A DNA stretch of 23,453 nt. It comes from CAZLFA01 sp964558665. GTDB taxonomy: Bacteria > Desulfobacterota > Syntrophia > Syntrophales > PHBD01. Position 1 is the first letter of the stretch, and the number at the start of each line of letters is the position of its first letter. A model generated the notes under the pieces. The model ran no database searches. It was given only the letters and a program-made list of their open reading frames with translations, and was not told the DNA's origin. A program made the position numbers and the translations under genes. The DNA is taken from NCBI GenBank assembly GCA_964558665.1, contig CAZLFA010000062.1, positions 1 through 23,453 on the forward strand. Reading direction: 5' to 3'. This document shows positions 1 through 7,258 of the stretch, piece by piece.

Positions 1-90
1 TATTTTTCTTGTGAAAAATATTCTGAGCCGCGGAAAGCCTTTTTGACCAGGATGCCAAAGGGTATTACTTTTTTATTGCGTAATCCGGGA
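1..90 (+). repeat. Foldback repeat, copy A (cut by window edge)
   Basis: This is the right half of the palindromic element that is complete at 4144-4320, here in the opposite orientation. It opens inside the central stem (GAAAAATATT at 13-22 after a TTGT loop). It continues through the shared arm (GAGCCGCGGAAAGCC, then TTGACCAGGAT) and ends in TATTGCGTAATCCGGGA at 74-90, which differs at few positions from the terminal repeat of the complete copy. The left half lies outside the window. Assignment is by direct comparison with the other copies. Confidence 0.85.
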
Positions 91-308
91 TAATTTCTTC
101 ATTCGTTACATCGATTGCAGAAATGATTTTCCGGAATTCAGCCCCCGCTTCTTTTTTCCTGTAGTTTATAATGCCAATTTTCCGCCAATCATGCTAAAGT
201 ACAAAAAGTTATGAATATGGCTGATTATGCCTGCTTTGTCCGGCAAGAAATTGTTGGATTGCGTTTTTCTAGTCAGATTATTTTAAGTCAGACCGGTTCG
301 AAAGGCGA

Positions 309-335
309 TTGTGCTGCATTACCCCGGCTTATAAT
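309..335 (+). promoter_or_regulatory. Possible promoter for the HXXEE gene
   Basis: A perfect TATAAT at 330-335 lies 56 bp upstream of the ATG at 392. The best -35 is TTGTGC at 309-314 with a short 15-nt spacer, or ATTGTG at 308-313 with 16 nt. The -10 is convincing and the -35 is weak. The rest of 91-391 shows no gene I can support. Confidence 0.35.
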
Positions 336-391
336 ACTTGCCGGAGAGATTGAAGCCGGCTACAGGTCAGAAAAACGGAGGAAGATATTTT

Positions 392-904
392 ATGAAGGAC
401 GGATATGCTTTTGATGAAAATCCCCGTGCTATTTTTCTTTTCTGTCTGATCTACGCCCTTCACATGGTCGAGGAATTTACCCTTGGCTTTGTTGAATGGG
501 GTGATCGTTACTTCGGCAATTTCGACTGGACACAGAATTTGATAGGAAATTCTATGTTCTTTGCGATTCTGGTTTCAGCCTGCTATGTATACTACAGGAA
601 TCCGACCAGATACCTGTGGGTCGGCATGTCTTGCGCCATGTGGGTTCTGGCCAATGCATTTTTACACATTTCAGCCTCTATCCTCGGCGGTGAGTATTCT
701 CCCGGTGTGGTGACGGCAACTGTTCTTTACGTACCCGGCGGATTATATTTCCTTGTAAACTGGGCAAGGAAGGGATTGGTGACCAGGAAAAATCTTGCAC
801 TTTCGTTTGGCGTCGGAGCGCTGATTTTCATGCTCGTTCCCACATTCGCAAGATCAGTAATTTTAAATGCCGAGCTGGCCAGGCTCTTTCACCTGATCAG
901 GTAA
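392..904 (+). CDS. HXXEE domain membrane protein
   Basis: Predicted integral membrane protein of 170 aa. The start at 392 is chosen because GGAGGAAG at 377-384 sits 7 nt upstream; an in-frame ATG at 338 has no comparable site. Near the N-terminus the protein reads LHMVEE, the HxxEE signature that names the family. A second His lies in the segment NAFLHISAS, as is typical. Hydrophobic stretches cover roughly residues 11-25, 50-68, 73-92, 105-122 and 132-150, suggesting four or five membrane helices. The biochemical role of HXXEE proteins is not established; a metal or small-ligand site built from the conserved His and Glu residues is inference. It is followed on the same strand by a TPR gene with 77 bp between them. 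No functional link to that gene is evident. Confidence 0.75.
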   Translation: MKDGYAFDENPRAIFLFCLIYALHMVEEFTLGFVEWGDRYFGNFDWTQNLIGNSMFFAILVSACYVYYRNPTRYLWVGMSCAMWVLANAFLHISASILGGEYSPGVVTATVLYVPGGLYFLVNWARKGLVTRKNLALSFGVGALIFMLVPTFARSVILNAELARLFHLIR

Positions 905-981
905 ATTATCCTTAGATTAAAAGCTCTCCTAAAAAGATGTATATAATGCAAATTATTCCGTGAAAGGAAGGCCTGTGAGAG

Positions 982-2436
982 ATGAAATCCATTTCGACAA
1001 GAATTATTCTTCTTTCGCTTCTGATTGCACTATTTATTCCACAAACGGCTTTTGCCGAAGCAAAGACATTCATCAAGGAATACTCTTACCGGGCAAGTGA
1101 GGATGACAGCAGAAACTCCAGCCGTGTAATTGCCATGCGAGAAGTGAAAAGACTTCTCCTGGAGGAATTAGGAACATATCTTGAAAGCATAACCGAAGTG
1201 AAAAACTTCAACCTTACAAAAGACCAGATTACCTCATTAACAGCAGGTATTGTGAAGACTGAGATTGTAGATGAAAAATGGGACGGCCATACATATTGGA
1301 TAAAAACCAGGATAGTTACGGATGAAAACGATGTCATCAAATCGATAGACAACCTCCGTAAAGACCGTGATAAATCCCGTGAGCTGGATGATACCAGAAA
1401 AAGAGTGGATGCCGTTTTAAAGGAGAATGAGAAACTGAGAGAGGAACTTGCGCTTGCAAGGGGTAATGCAAAACAGCAGGTTCAACAAAGATATGATAAG
1501 TCGATAAAAGAACTTTCTGCATTTGAATGGCTGGAAAGCGGATATAAAAATCATATGCGTGGCGATTATGATGCTGCAGCTGCCGATCTCACGAAAGCAA
1601 TAGAATTAAATCCAAAGCTCGATCTGGCTTATAACAACCGGGGAATTGCCTATCATGCACTTGGCAGATACAATGAAGCGATTGCTGAATACAATAAAGC
1701 AATTGAACTGAATCCCGGATATTCAGACGCTTATAACAACCGGGGAATTACCTATCACATGCTTGGCAGATATAATGAAGCGATTGCTGAGTACAATAAA
1801 GCAATTGAGCTGAATCCCCAATACGCAGATGCTTATAACAACAGGGGAATTACCTACCATGCACTCGGCAGATACAATGAAGCCATTGCTGAGTACAATA
1901 AAGCAGTTGAACTGAATCCCGGGTATGCAGACCCGCATAACGGCATCGGAGTCACCTACCATATGCTTGGCAGATATAATGAAGCGATTGCTGAGTACAA
2001 TAAATCAATTGAACTGAATCCCCAATATGCAGATGCCTATAACAACCGTGGAATTACCTTTCATGCTCTCAGCAGATATAATGAAGCGATTATTGAGTAC
2101 AATAAATCAATTAAACTGAATTCCAAATATGCAGACCCGCATAACAGCCTTGGAGTCACCTATCACATACTTGGCAGATATAACGATGCGATTGTTGAGT
2201 ACAATAAGGCAATTGCACTGAATCCGCAATATGCGGACGCTTATCTCAACCGCGGGATGGCTCTTTATACACTCAGCAGATATAATGAAGCTCTTATTGA
2301 TTACAATAGGTCAATTGAACTCAATCCGCGAAATGCATATGCATATGAATGCCGCGGGATGGCTTATCATGTACTCGGCAGATATGCTGAAGAACGTGCT
2401 GAGTATAATAAGGCGCGTCAATTAAAATTAAAATAA
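982..2436 (+). CDS. Exported TPR protein, nine repeats
   Basis: A 484-aa protein with a clear Sec signal peptide (positive N-terminus, hydrophobic residues 8-20, probable cleavage after AFA near residue 25), so it acts in the periplasm or envelope. Residues about 28-130 form a compact domain (EYSYRASEDDSR, then RLLLEELGTYLES) that I recognise ahead of TPRs in other deltaproteobacterial proteins. A charged coiled coil spans about 125-170. Nine 34-residue TPRs follow from residue 181 to the end, with consensus AYNNRGITYHALGRYNEAIA. TPRs scaffold protein-protein contacts; the partner is unknown. Purine-rich AGGAAGG lies 11 nt upstream of the ATG, and a TATAAT-like -10 lies at 942-947 without a matching -35. 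The repeats are unusually alike at DNA level (see separate entry). Confidence 0.85.
   Translation: MKSISTRIILLSLLIALFIPQTAFAEAKTFIKEYSYRASEDDSRNSSRVIAMREVKRLLLEELGTYLESITEVKNFNLTKDQITSLTAGIVKTEIVDEKWDGHTYWIKTRIVTDENDVIKSIDNLRKDRDKSRELDDTRKRVDAVLKENEKLREELALARGNAKQQVQQRYDKSIKELSAFEWLESGYKNHMRGDYDAAAADLTKAIELNPKLDLAYNNRGIAYHALGRYNEAIAEYNKAIELNPGYSDAYNNRGITYHMLGRYNEAIAEYNKAIELNPQYADAYNNRGITYHALGRYNEAIAEYNKAVELNPGYADPHNGIGVTYHMLGRYNEAIAEYNKSIELNPQYADAYNNRGITFHALSRYNEAIIEYNKSIKLNSKYADPHNSLGVTYHILGRYNDAIVEYNKAIALNPQYADAYLNRGMALYTLSRYNEALIDYNRSIELNPRNAYAYECRGMAYHVLGRYAEERAEYNKARQLKLK
1624..2433 (+). repeat. 102-bp tandem repeats encoding TPRs
   Basis: From 1624 the gene consists of eight successive 102-bp units. 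Units starting at 1624, 1726, 1828 and 1930 are the most alike, sharing segments such as GGCAGATACAATGAAGCGAT. Alternating units share variants (GGGTATGCAGACCCGCATAAC versus CAATATGCAGATGCCTATAAC), which suggests expansion by duplication of two-unit blocks rather than only single units. Later units (from 2236) are more diverged. Confidence 0.8.
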
Positions 2437-2524
2437 TGAACTTTTTTAGATAAGATTCTTCAAGTGCGCTGGAGTCAAGCTATCATAGTGTCTGGCGCAA
2501 TATGCAGACAGGGATTCCATATCG

Positions 2525-4081
2525 ATGCATGAACAACTTCCCCGGAATATTTCCAGGCGGGAACTGCTTAAATATTCGGCAGCTTCCGCCCTGTTTCTTT
2601 CCATGCCCGGACTCCACGGATGCACGTCCGTTCCCGGATTCAAGCCCGCCCATCACAGTGACGGCAGAAGACTGATCCTGGTCAACTGCAACATCATAGA
2701 TGTGACCGCCGGATGCATCAGGGAGGAGAGAACAGTCGTCATAAGCAACGGCATGATCGAGTCGCTGTCCGCGCCCCTGCGGACTGCCGGGGAAGACACC
2801 ACAGTCGATGTGAAAAACGGATACCTGATCCCCGGACTGATCGACGCCCACTGCCATATGACCATGACGTCGCAGTCATCTCTCGATCCCCTGATGGTCG
2901 GCTCCGCCATGCGCCAGATCAGGAGAAACTTCCCGCAGCAGCTTGCCGCAGGTGTGACAACCGTGCGGGACATGGGCGCGTTTCCGATTCTGCTTCACAA
3001 ACACCTGGCCATGCTCAATTCGGGGAAACTGGCGGGCCCCGGAGTTGTCTTCTGCAACGCGTTCACAAACATAAAGGGCAGCCACCCCGATATCAGACCA
3101 TCCGATGCGGGCGCACTTGCAGGACTTGCCATCTCCTTTACCGGCAATCCCAACCTCTGGTTTGAAAGCGACCATGAACTTACCGAAAAAATGGAGGAAA
3201 ACACCGCGGGAGGGGCATCCTTCATCAAACTGACAATGGACGACACTTCTCTTATGTGCGGAAAGAACGCGATACCGTTCTACAGCGGCAGCCACTGGAA
3301 AATCATCAAAGACTTTGCACAACAGCACCGGCTTCCACTGGCCGGGCATGTCAATACGAGATTCGGTTTTGATCGCGCTCTCACGCACGGGATCGATTCC
3401 CTGGAGCACATTGCAGATATTAAGATTTCCGACGGAGACATCGAACAGATGTCGAAAAAGAAGATTGCGATCATCCCCACCCTAACAGTGGCGCAAATGC
3501 TTGCTGCGGAAGAGGCATTCCGTGAACTGCCCGCAGAATTCAGAACGCCTTACATCGATGGAGAACGGCGGGAAAGAAAACAGTATCTAGACTCTTCTGC
3601 AAAACGTTATATCGAGCCGGCAATTTTCGAGAGAAGCAGGGCGGTACTGGACAACTATCGGAAATACGCCTGCTCAGATTTTTATGGTAAACGAATCTTC
3701 ATGCCGAAACCGGACCTCTTTTTCCGGATACTGCTTCATGCCCCGGCAAACCTGAGCAGAATGAAGGACGCCGGGATTCTGATCGGATGCGGCACCGATG
3801 CCGGCGTCCCGCTTGCTTTTCATGGAACTCTGTGGAGAGAGATGGAGATGATGGTAAGGACGGGCTTCAAGGCATCAGAGGCGCTTCGCTCCGCCACAAT
3901 CAACAACGCCAGGATTCTTCGCATGGACGGCAAAATCGGAACCATTGAAAAAGGAAAGTGCGCAGACATGGTCGTTCTGAGCAATAACCCTCTGCAGGAC
4001 ATCGGAGCCTGCCGCGCGCCCCTCATGGTAATCCGGAACGGACGTCTCTATGATGATCCTGCAGGCATGTCGGCAATGTAA
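2525..4081 (+). CDS. Exported amidohydrolase, Tat/lipoprotein-type
   Basis: A 518-aa metal-dependent hydrolase of the amidohydrolase superfamily, closest in layout to imidazolonepropionase/prolidase-like members. The metal site is readable: His109 and His111 (DAHCHM), a candidate carboxylated Lys235 (SFIKLTMDD), His275 (AGHVNT), His295 (LEHIAD) and Asp425 (CGTDAGVP). The C-terminal strand pair GTIEKGKCADMVVL is typical. Residues 11-12 are a twin Arg (SRRELLKYSAA) followed by a hydrophobic stretch and LHGC at 30-33. It is therefore probably exported folded by Tat and may be lipid-anchored, although His at -2 is unusual for a lipobox. A helical, charged insert of about 80 residues (325-405) separates His295 from Asp425. 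The substrate is not predictable. The start is supported by the Tat motif; the ribosome site (AGGGA) is weak and about 11 nt away. Confidence 0.85.
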   Translation: MHEQLPRNISRRELLKYSAASALFLSMPGLHGCTSVPGFKPAHHSDGRRLILVNCNIIDVTAGCIREERTVVISNGMIESLSAPLRTAGEDTTVDVKNGYLIPGLIDAHCHMTMTSQSSLDPLMVGSAMRQIRRNFPQQLAAGVTTVRDMGAFPILLHKHLAMLNSGKLAGPGVVFCNAFTNIKGSHPDIRPSDAGALAGLAISFTGNPNLWFESDHELTEKMEENTAGGASFIKLTMDDTSLMCGKNAIPFYSGSHWKIIKDFAQQHRLPLAGHVNTRFGFDRALTHGIDSLEHIADIKISDGDIEQMSKKKIAIIPTLTVAQMLAAEEAFRELPAEFRTPYIDGERRERKQYLDSSAKRYIEPAIFERSRAVLDNYRKYACSDFYGKRIFMPKPDLFFRILLHAPANLSRMKDAGILIGCGTDAGVPLAFHGTLWREMEMMVRTGFKASEALRSATINNARILRMDGKIGTIEKGKCADMVVLSNNPLQDIGACRAPLMVIRNGRLYDDPAGMSAM

Positions 4082-4143
4082 AAAAGATTCCGGGCTGCGT
4101 GCTCCGTGAATACCGGCACTGTATTTTCCTTATCCATCAGCTT

Positions 4144-4320
4144 AACCCAGATTACGCAATAAGAAAAGTAATACCCTTCAGCATCCTGGTCAAAACGGCT
4201 TTCCGCGGCTCAGAATATTTTTCACAAGAAAAATATTTGATTCGCCGCTTGAAAACCCCTTTGACCAGGATAATATTCACTTATCCAAGTGCATATGCAT
4301 TCTATTGCGTAATCTGGGTT
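4144..4320. mobile_element. Foldback MITE-like element, complete copy B
   Basis: A 177-bp non-coding element bounded by perfect 18-bp inverted repeats: AACCCAGATTACGCAATA at 4144-4161 and its exact complement at 4303-4320. Inside are further nested arms. CATCCTGGTCAAA (4182-4194) pairs with TTTGACCAGGAT (4260-4271), CCGCGGC-type arms flank the centre, and AATATTTTTC (4214-4223) pairs perfectly with GAAAAATATT (4228-4237) around an ACAA loop. TTAA occurs at both outer edges (4142-4145 and 4320-4323), a possible target duplication. No transposase is encoded; a 74-codon open frame across it is incidental. The presence of other copies supports mobility by a trans-acting transposase, which is inference. 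Confidence 0.75.
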
Positions 4321-4535
4321 TAATCAATTTTAAACGGCTGTTTGTAAAATGAGGTTGAAAATTCACTCGATGCGACAAGAGGGATAATGCCCCGTAGTTT
4401 GCATAAAAAGGTTAGAAATCTTCTCTTCGAAAAGGTTCCCTTTGGTGCATTCCGGGTTTGAAACAGAAACTGTTGGCGGGGAAAACTCAAAGAGGTTTGT
4501 TACTGTCGGATCTTATTTCCGTGCATGCTAACTTA

Positions 4536-4582
4536 CTAATAAGCGTCATTCTGTTGCGGAGTTGCAGAATGACGCTTATTAG
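4536..4582. repeat. Perfect 18-bp inverted repeat, 11-nt loop
   Basis: CTAATAAGCGTCATTCTG at 4536-4553 is exactly complementary to 4565-4582, with the loop TTGCGGAGTTG. No T-run follows on either strand, so it is not a standard intrinsic terminator. The arms being perfect suggests a recent mobile palindrome or a selected structure. Only one copy occurs in this window. Confidence 0.85.
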
Positions 4583-4819
4583 CTGCCTGCATGGCATATG
4601 ATCTGAAAACATATGTCCGTACATATAAATCTTTCACACCGAAATCGCATTCAAGGCATAATTCCCACTTTAACAATCAGTTATCCTCGAATCCACATTA
4701 AATGGATTCATATTTTAAACATGATGCTATTTGTTTTCTATCCAACTCCATCATTACACCCAAACCGAATCAGCGCAACATTCAAAGTATTATCTTGACT
4801 TTATACAATTAAGAGAGGA

Positions 4820-4943
4820 TGCTTTAAAAAAGTCGCATAGCGAGGAGGAGGGGTTAACCTCTCTGATACCTCTACCCCACAGAGGGGCTAAATAAAAAAC
4901 CGAAACCCTGTCTATTACGATTAGATGGGTTTTTTGTTTTTTG
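4820..4943 (+). terminator. Structured leader ending in terminator-like hairpin
   Basis: A hairpin with ACCC (4905-4908) plus TCTA (4911-4914) pairs with TAGA (4922-4925) plus GGGT (4927-4930), followed by a T-rich run to 4942 interrupted by one G. Just upstream are CCTCT/AGAGG (4869-4873 with 4881-4885) and GAGG/CCTC pairings around GGTTAACC. The terminator lies 35 bp upstream of the ATG at 4978. It could attenuate that gene or end an unseen small RNA. I cannot match it to a known riboswitch class. Confidence 0.45.
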
Positions 4944-4977
4944 GGTACGACATCAATAATTGGAAAAGGAGAAGAAA

Positions 4978-5274
4978 ATGAAAAATTATACTGTTTGGTA
5001 CAGAAAAGAGCCGACCTATTGGTTCGATGATGGTTTAAAGGTTGAAGAAATTTCCAGCAAGTGTTTCTCAATCGGTCAGATTCAAGCTGATTGTTTAGAT
5101 GAAGTATTTAATATTCAGCAGGCTGAGGTTTGGACTCCCCGTGTAGAAAGAGAAATGACAGAAGTCATAAAAAGATCGGGATTACGTAATACCTCGATGA
5201 GTGTAGGAGATGTAGCAGAGGTTAATGGTAAATATTATCAAGTTGATCTGTCATGTTGGAAAAAAGTTGATTAG
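4978..5274 (+). CDS. Conserved-looking hypothetical protein, 98 aa
   Basis: A 98-aa soluble protein; the ATG at 4978 follows AAGGAG (4966-4971) at ideal spacing, which makes it preferable to an upstream TTG. The sequence has mixed charged and aromatic character. It starts MKNYTVWYRKEPTYWF, carries the segment EVWTPRVEREM, and ends with NTSMSVGDVAEVNGKYY followed by DLSCWKK. The TSMSVGDV segment resembles small proteins I associate with phage and plasmid genomes, but I cannot name a family or function. No signal peptide or membrane segment is visible. It is isolated: the nearest genes are on the opposite strand or far upstream, and a terminator-like hairpin precedes it. Position in AT-rich DNA between repeats suggests acquired DNA, which is inference. 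Confidence 0.65.
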   Translation: MKNYTVWYRKEPTYWFDDGLKVEEISSKCFSIGQIQADCLDEVFNIQQAEVWTPRVEREMTEVIKRSGLRNTSMSVGDVAEVNGKYYQVDLSCWKKVD

Positions 5275-5325
5275 TAACGGAGAGGACATACAACACCTTT
5301 GGTATAAAGTGGCCATGCTGATATT

Positions 5326-5409
5326 TAGACTGTCTTTCCCGTTCGTTCCGGTGAAACCTTGTTTAGCGCATCTGCCGGAATACTTTCCACACATCATAAA
5401 TATCGGCAT
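5326..5409 (-). pseudogene. GYD-domain protein remnant, frameshifted
   Basis: A strong ribosome-binding site, AAGGAGG (5419-5425), stands 9 nt before ATG at 5409. The reading MPIFMMCGKYS matches the start of small GYD-domain proteins. One frame later the sequence continues ADALNKVSPERTGKTV and then stops at 5328-5326, which fits the next part of that family (KYS.EAL..SPERT.K). A frameshift near 5377-5380 therefore breaks the gene, and the remaining roughly 60 residues of the domain are missing or unrecognisable. GYD proteins are about 90-100 aa and of unknown role. Family assignment is from memory of the family's N-terminus, so moderate confidence. Confidence 0.55.
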
Positions 5410-5427
5410 AACGCAATGCCTCCTTGA

Positions 5428-5470
5428 TGCTGGTATTTAGGATTTCCTAAAAATGGAGGTGACAGCATCT
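5428..5470. repeat. Nested inverted repeat between small genes
   Basis: An outer pair, GATGCTG with CAGCATC, encloses TTTAGGA-TT-TCCTAAA, a perfect 7-bp stem with a 2-nt loop. It lies immediately after the stop of the 32-aa gene (minus direction) and just before the ribosome-binding site of the GYD remnant. No T-run follows, so an mRNA-processing or stabilising hairpin is more likely than an intrinsic terminator. Confidence 0.5.
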
Positions 5471-5482
5471 GTGCCTTCTTTT

Positions 5483-5581
5483 TCAGCCCTTTTTCTTTTC
5501 CCGCTTTGCCTGTTTCTTCTCTTTTGCTGTTTTCAGCGGTTTTTTCTTCTCGGATTTTTTTGCATCTTGGGACTTTGACAT
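5483..5581 (-). CDS. Very small lysine-rich protein, 32 aa
   Basis: A 32-codon gene below usual annotation cut-offs. GGGAGG (5590-5595) is placed 8 nt before the ATG at 5581. The product begins MSKSQDAKKSEKKKP and ends KREKKKG; 15 of 32 residues are Lys, the remainder mostly Ala, Glu, Gln and Ser, with no hydrophobic segment. The layout MSK.QD.KK..KKKP.KT.KEK...K..KK is one I recall from short unannotated proteins in diverse bacteria. Function is unknown; nucleic-acid or ribosome association is an inference from charge. It lies upstream of the GYD remnant on the same strand and downstream of another lysine-rich gene (5839-6171). Confidence 0.65.
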   Translation of the reverse strand: MSKSQDAKKSEKKKPLKTAKEKKQAKREKKKG

Positions 5582-5838
5582 ACCGTTTTCCTCCCGGGCG
5601 TTATATACATCTACAGCATTCTGTTTCCCTCTTATAGACACTCATACATGCTTGCGAAGCATTCATTTACATCTGTAAGATTCTATGAAGATGATATTGC
5701 GTGTCACTTAAATTAGCCATATGGGTATATTGCTACCCAGTCGTCACTACTGTGGCCGTTTATAATTGATCGTCTCGCTCACCTCAGGAAGCATGCTTTT
5801 TGTGTTTACCTGATCTACAAAAAAATACCGTCCCTAAT

Positions 5839-6171
5839 TTATTCTGTCTTTTTCTTTTTTTCCTTGCCCGCAGCAGGGGTTTCCTTTATCTTTTTTTTCT
5901 CTTCTTTGACGTTTTCCTGTTCTTTAAAAGGAACCGCTGCCTTTTCTGCCTTCATCTTTGCCAGTTCAGCCGTCTTTTTTTCGTTGGTGTCAATGGCCTT
6001 CAGCCTGTTATTGATGGCCTCAATATTTGCCCGCAAGTTCTTTACTATCGCATCTTTATCTATCTCCCGAGATTGGATCCCTTTTGACAACAGGAGAGTC
6101 ATTCTCTTTTTAAGAACCCGCTCGAAGGACTCTTTTCGTCCGTTCTGCGCCTGCCTATGCTTTGATCCCAT
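5839..6171 (-). CDS. Lysine-rich coiled-coil hypothetical protein, 110 aa
   Basis: A 110-aa basic, wholly hydrophilic protein. The ATG at 6171 is chosen over upstream in-frame codons because a GAGAGGA ribosome site precedes it at about 6 nt. The N-terminal part (MGSKHRQAQNGRKESFERVL) leads into a helix with heptad-like spacing across about residues 15-80, including the segment IVKNLRANIEAINNRLKAI. The last 40 residues are a low-complexity Lys/Glu/Ala tail ending GKEKKKKTE. No enzymatic motif, signal peptide or membrane segment is present. I do not recognise a named family. The tail resembles that of the 32-aa protein 257 bp downstream in composition, but nothing more can be concluded. Confidence 0.6.
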   Translation of the reverse strand: MGSKHRQAQNGRKESFERVLKKRMTLLLSKGIQSREIDKDAIVKNLRANIEAINNRLKAIDTNEKKTAELAKMKAEKAAVPFKEQENVKEEKKKIKETPAAGKEKKKKTE

Positions 6172-6307
6172 ATTATCCTCTCTCTTTCTGTAAGATAACC
6201 TCACCCAAAAAATGGAAAATCAGGGAGATTTCCCTATTCCTCAATCATAGTTGTTCTCTTTGTATCATAAATATTTAGGAAATAAAACCCATGATAACCA
6301 CAGGACG

Positions 6308-7258
6308 TTATCTTCTTCTTGTTCTTTCTTGCCAGGCCCTCAGACGTTCATCCCTTTCTTTCGTCTTTTCAGTGATCATATTCCTGTACTCATATTCTTT
6401 GAAGGCTCTGTCCCTTTGTATTTGTTCAATCAATCTTGCTCGCGACTGCTCTCTCAAGGCCTGCTCAATAAACGCAGTTTCCATTAGTTTCATGTTTTCC
6501 TGTTCCTGGGTTATTGAAGCTTGTGGCAGGTTATTTTCATAGTTATTATAGATTGCATTTTTGCCGGTACTGTCTGTAAACCATACTGCATATTTCCATT
6601 CTTCTTTATTCCATTTACTCCACATAAGAGTCTTAATTATGTAACTTTTCAAGAAGTCATCATACATAAGAATGGCCTTTCCTCTCAAACTTGAGTCATC
6701 CGCAAGCCACTTCAGATCGTAATCTCTTGCCAGGCTTATCATTGCTTTTCCTAAGTCGTTGTATTTATACAGACAGGAAAATGTAACCTCGAATTCTTTT
6801 TTACTGTCACCTTTGTCGGTTTTATTATTTTTTTCGATTTTGTTGATAGAAATAATATTCTCGATTTTATGTCCCGAGATTAGAAAAAATGTATTACCGC
6901 GCTCATCCAGTAAATGGGAAGTGGCCTTTCCCTTTTCTGATAGGGCAATATCGAACTTATCGCCGGCTGTGGTTGTTTCAAGAGTACGCTCGATGCCACC
7001 CAGGTTAGGAGTTACCGCTAGTGTCTGTTTCTCTGCAATAAGATTCAGTTTCTTTGCAATTGTAATGTGTAAATATCTTTGATTCGTGTTTGACGTATAG
7101 ACAAATGTATCTGGTATAACCAATCCGTAACAGTCTTTTAGTTGCTTCTGAAGCGCTTCTTTAGCCTCCCGCTTGGATGGTCCCCCATCACCACAGGAAT
7201 AAAGCACAAAAATTATTGACCCTAAACAGATAAAAAATCGTATAAATCTTCTATTCAT
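6308..7258 (-). CDS. Predicted lipoprotein, unknown function
   Basis: A 316-aa predicted lipoprotein. The ATG at 7258 is chosen because GGAGG (7269-7273) lies about 10 nt upstream. It begins MNRRFIRFFICLGSIIF followed by VLYSC, so Cys22 is the likely lipidated residue. The mature protein has a mixed alpha/beta region (about 30-235) with several Lys- and Asn-rich loops. From about residue 250 to the end it is a long, strongly charged helix (for example EQALREQSRARLIEQIQ) finishing in WQERTRRR, likely a coiled coil. The early segment SKREAKEALQKQLKDCYGL is reminiscent of small lipoproteins with a short amphipathic helix after the anchor. No catalytic motif is visible and I do not recognise the family. 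Its start faces the TRAP receptor gene across a 329-bp divergent gap. Confidence 0.65.
   Translation of the reverse strand: MNRRFIRFFICLGSIIFVLYSCGDGGPSKREAKEALQKQLKDCYGLVIPDTFVYTSNTNQRYLHITIAKKLNLIAEKQTLAVTPNLGGIERTLETTTAGDKFDIALSEKGKATSHLLDERGNTFFLISGHKIENIISINKIEKNNKTDKGDSKKEFEVTFSCLYKYNDLGKAMISLARDYDLKWLADDSSLRGKAILMYDDFLKSYIIKTLMWSKWNKEEWKYAVWFTDSTGKNAIYNNYENNLPQASITQEQENMKLMETAFIEQALREQSRARLIEQIQRDRAFKEYEYRNMITEKTKERDERLRAWQERTRRR

Larger units (their letters stand above)
4324..4977. other. Gene-free AT-rich stretch with structured DNA
   Basis: No coding region can be supported here. It contains a perfect long hairpin (4536-4582) and a cluster of short hairpins ending in a terminator-like structure (about 4820-4943), listed separately. 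The segment 4321-4530 and the segment 4583-4815 show nothing I can identify. Confidence 0.6.

Noticed and set aside
4099..4323. Open frame of 74 codons on the plus strand
   Set aside because: It lies across the palindromic foldback element, has no ribosome site, and its sequence is explained by the repeat.
5648..5662. Palindrome ATGCTTGCGAAGCAT
   Set aside because: Six-bp arms in an AT-rich gap are near what chance allows and no gene-proximal role is evident.
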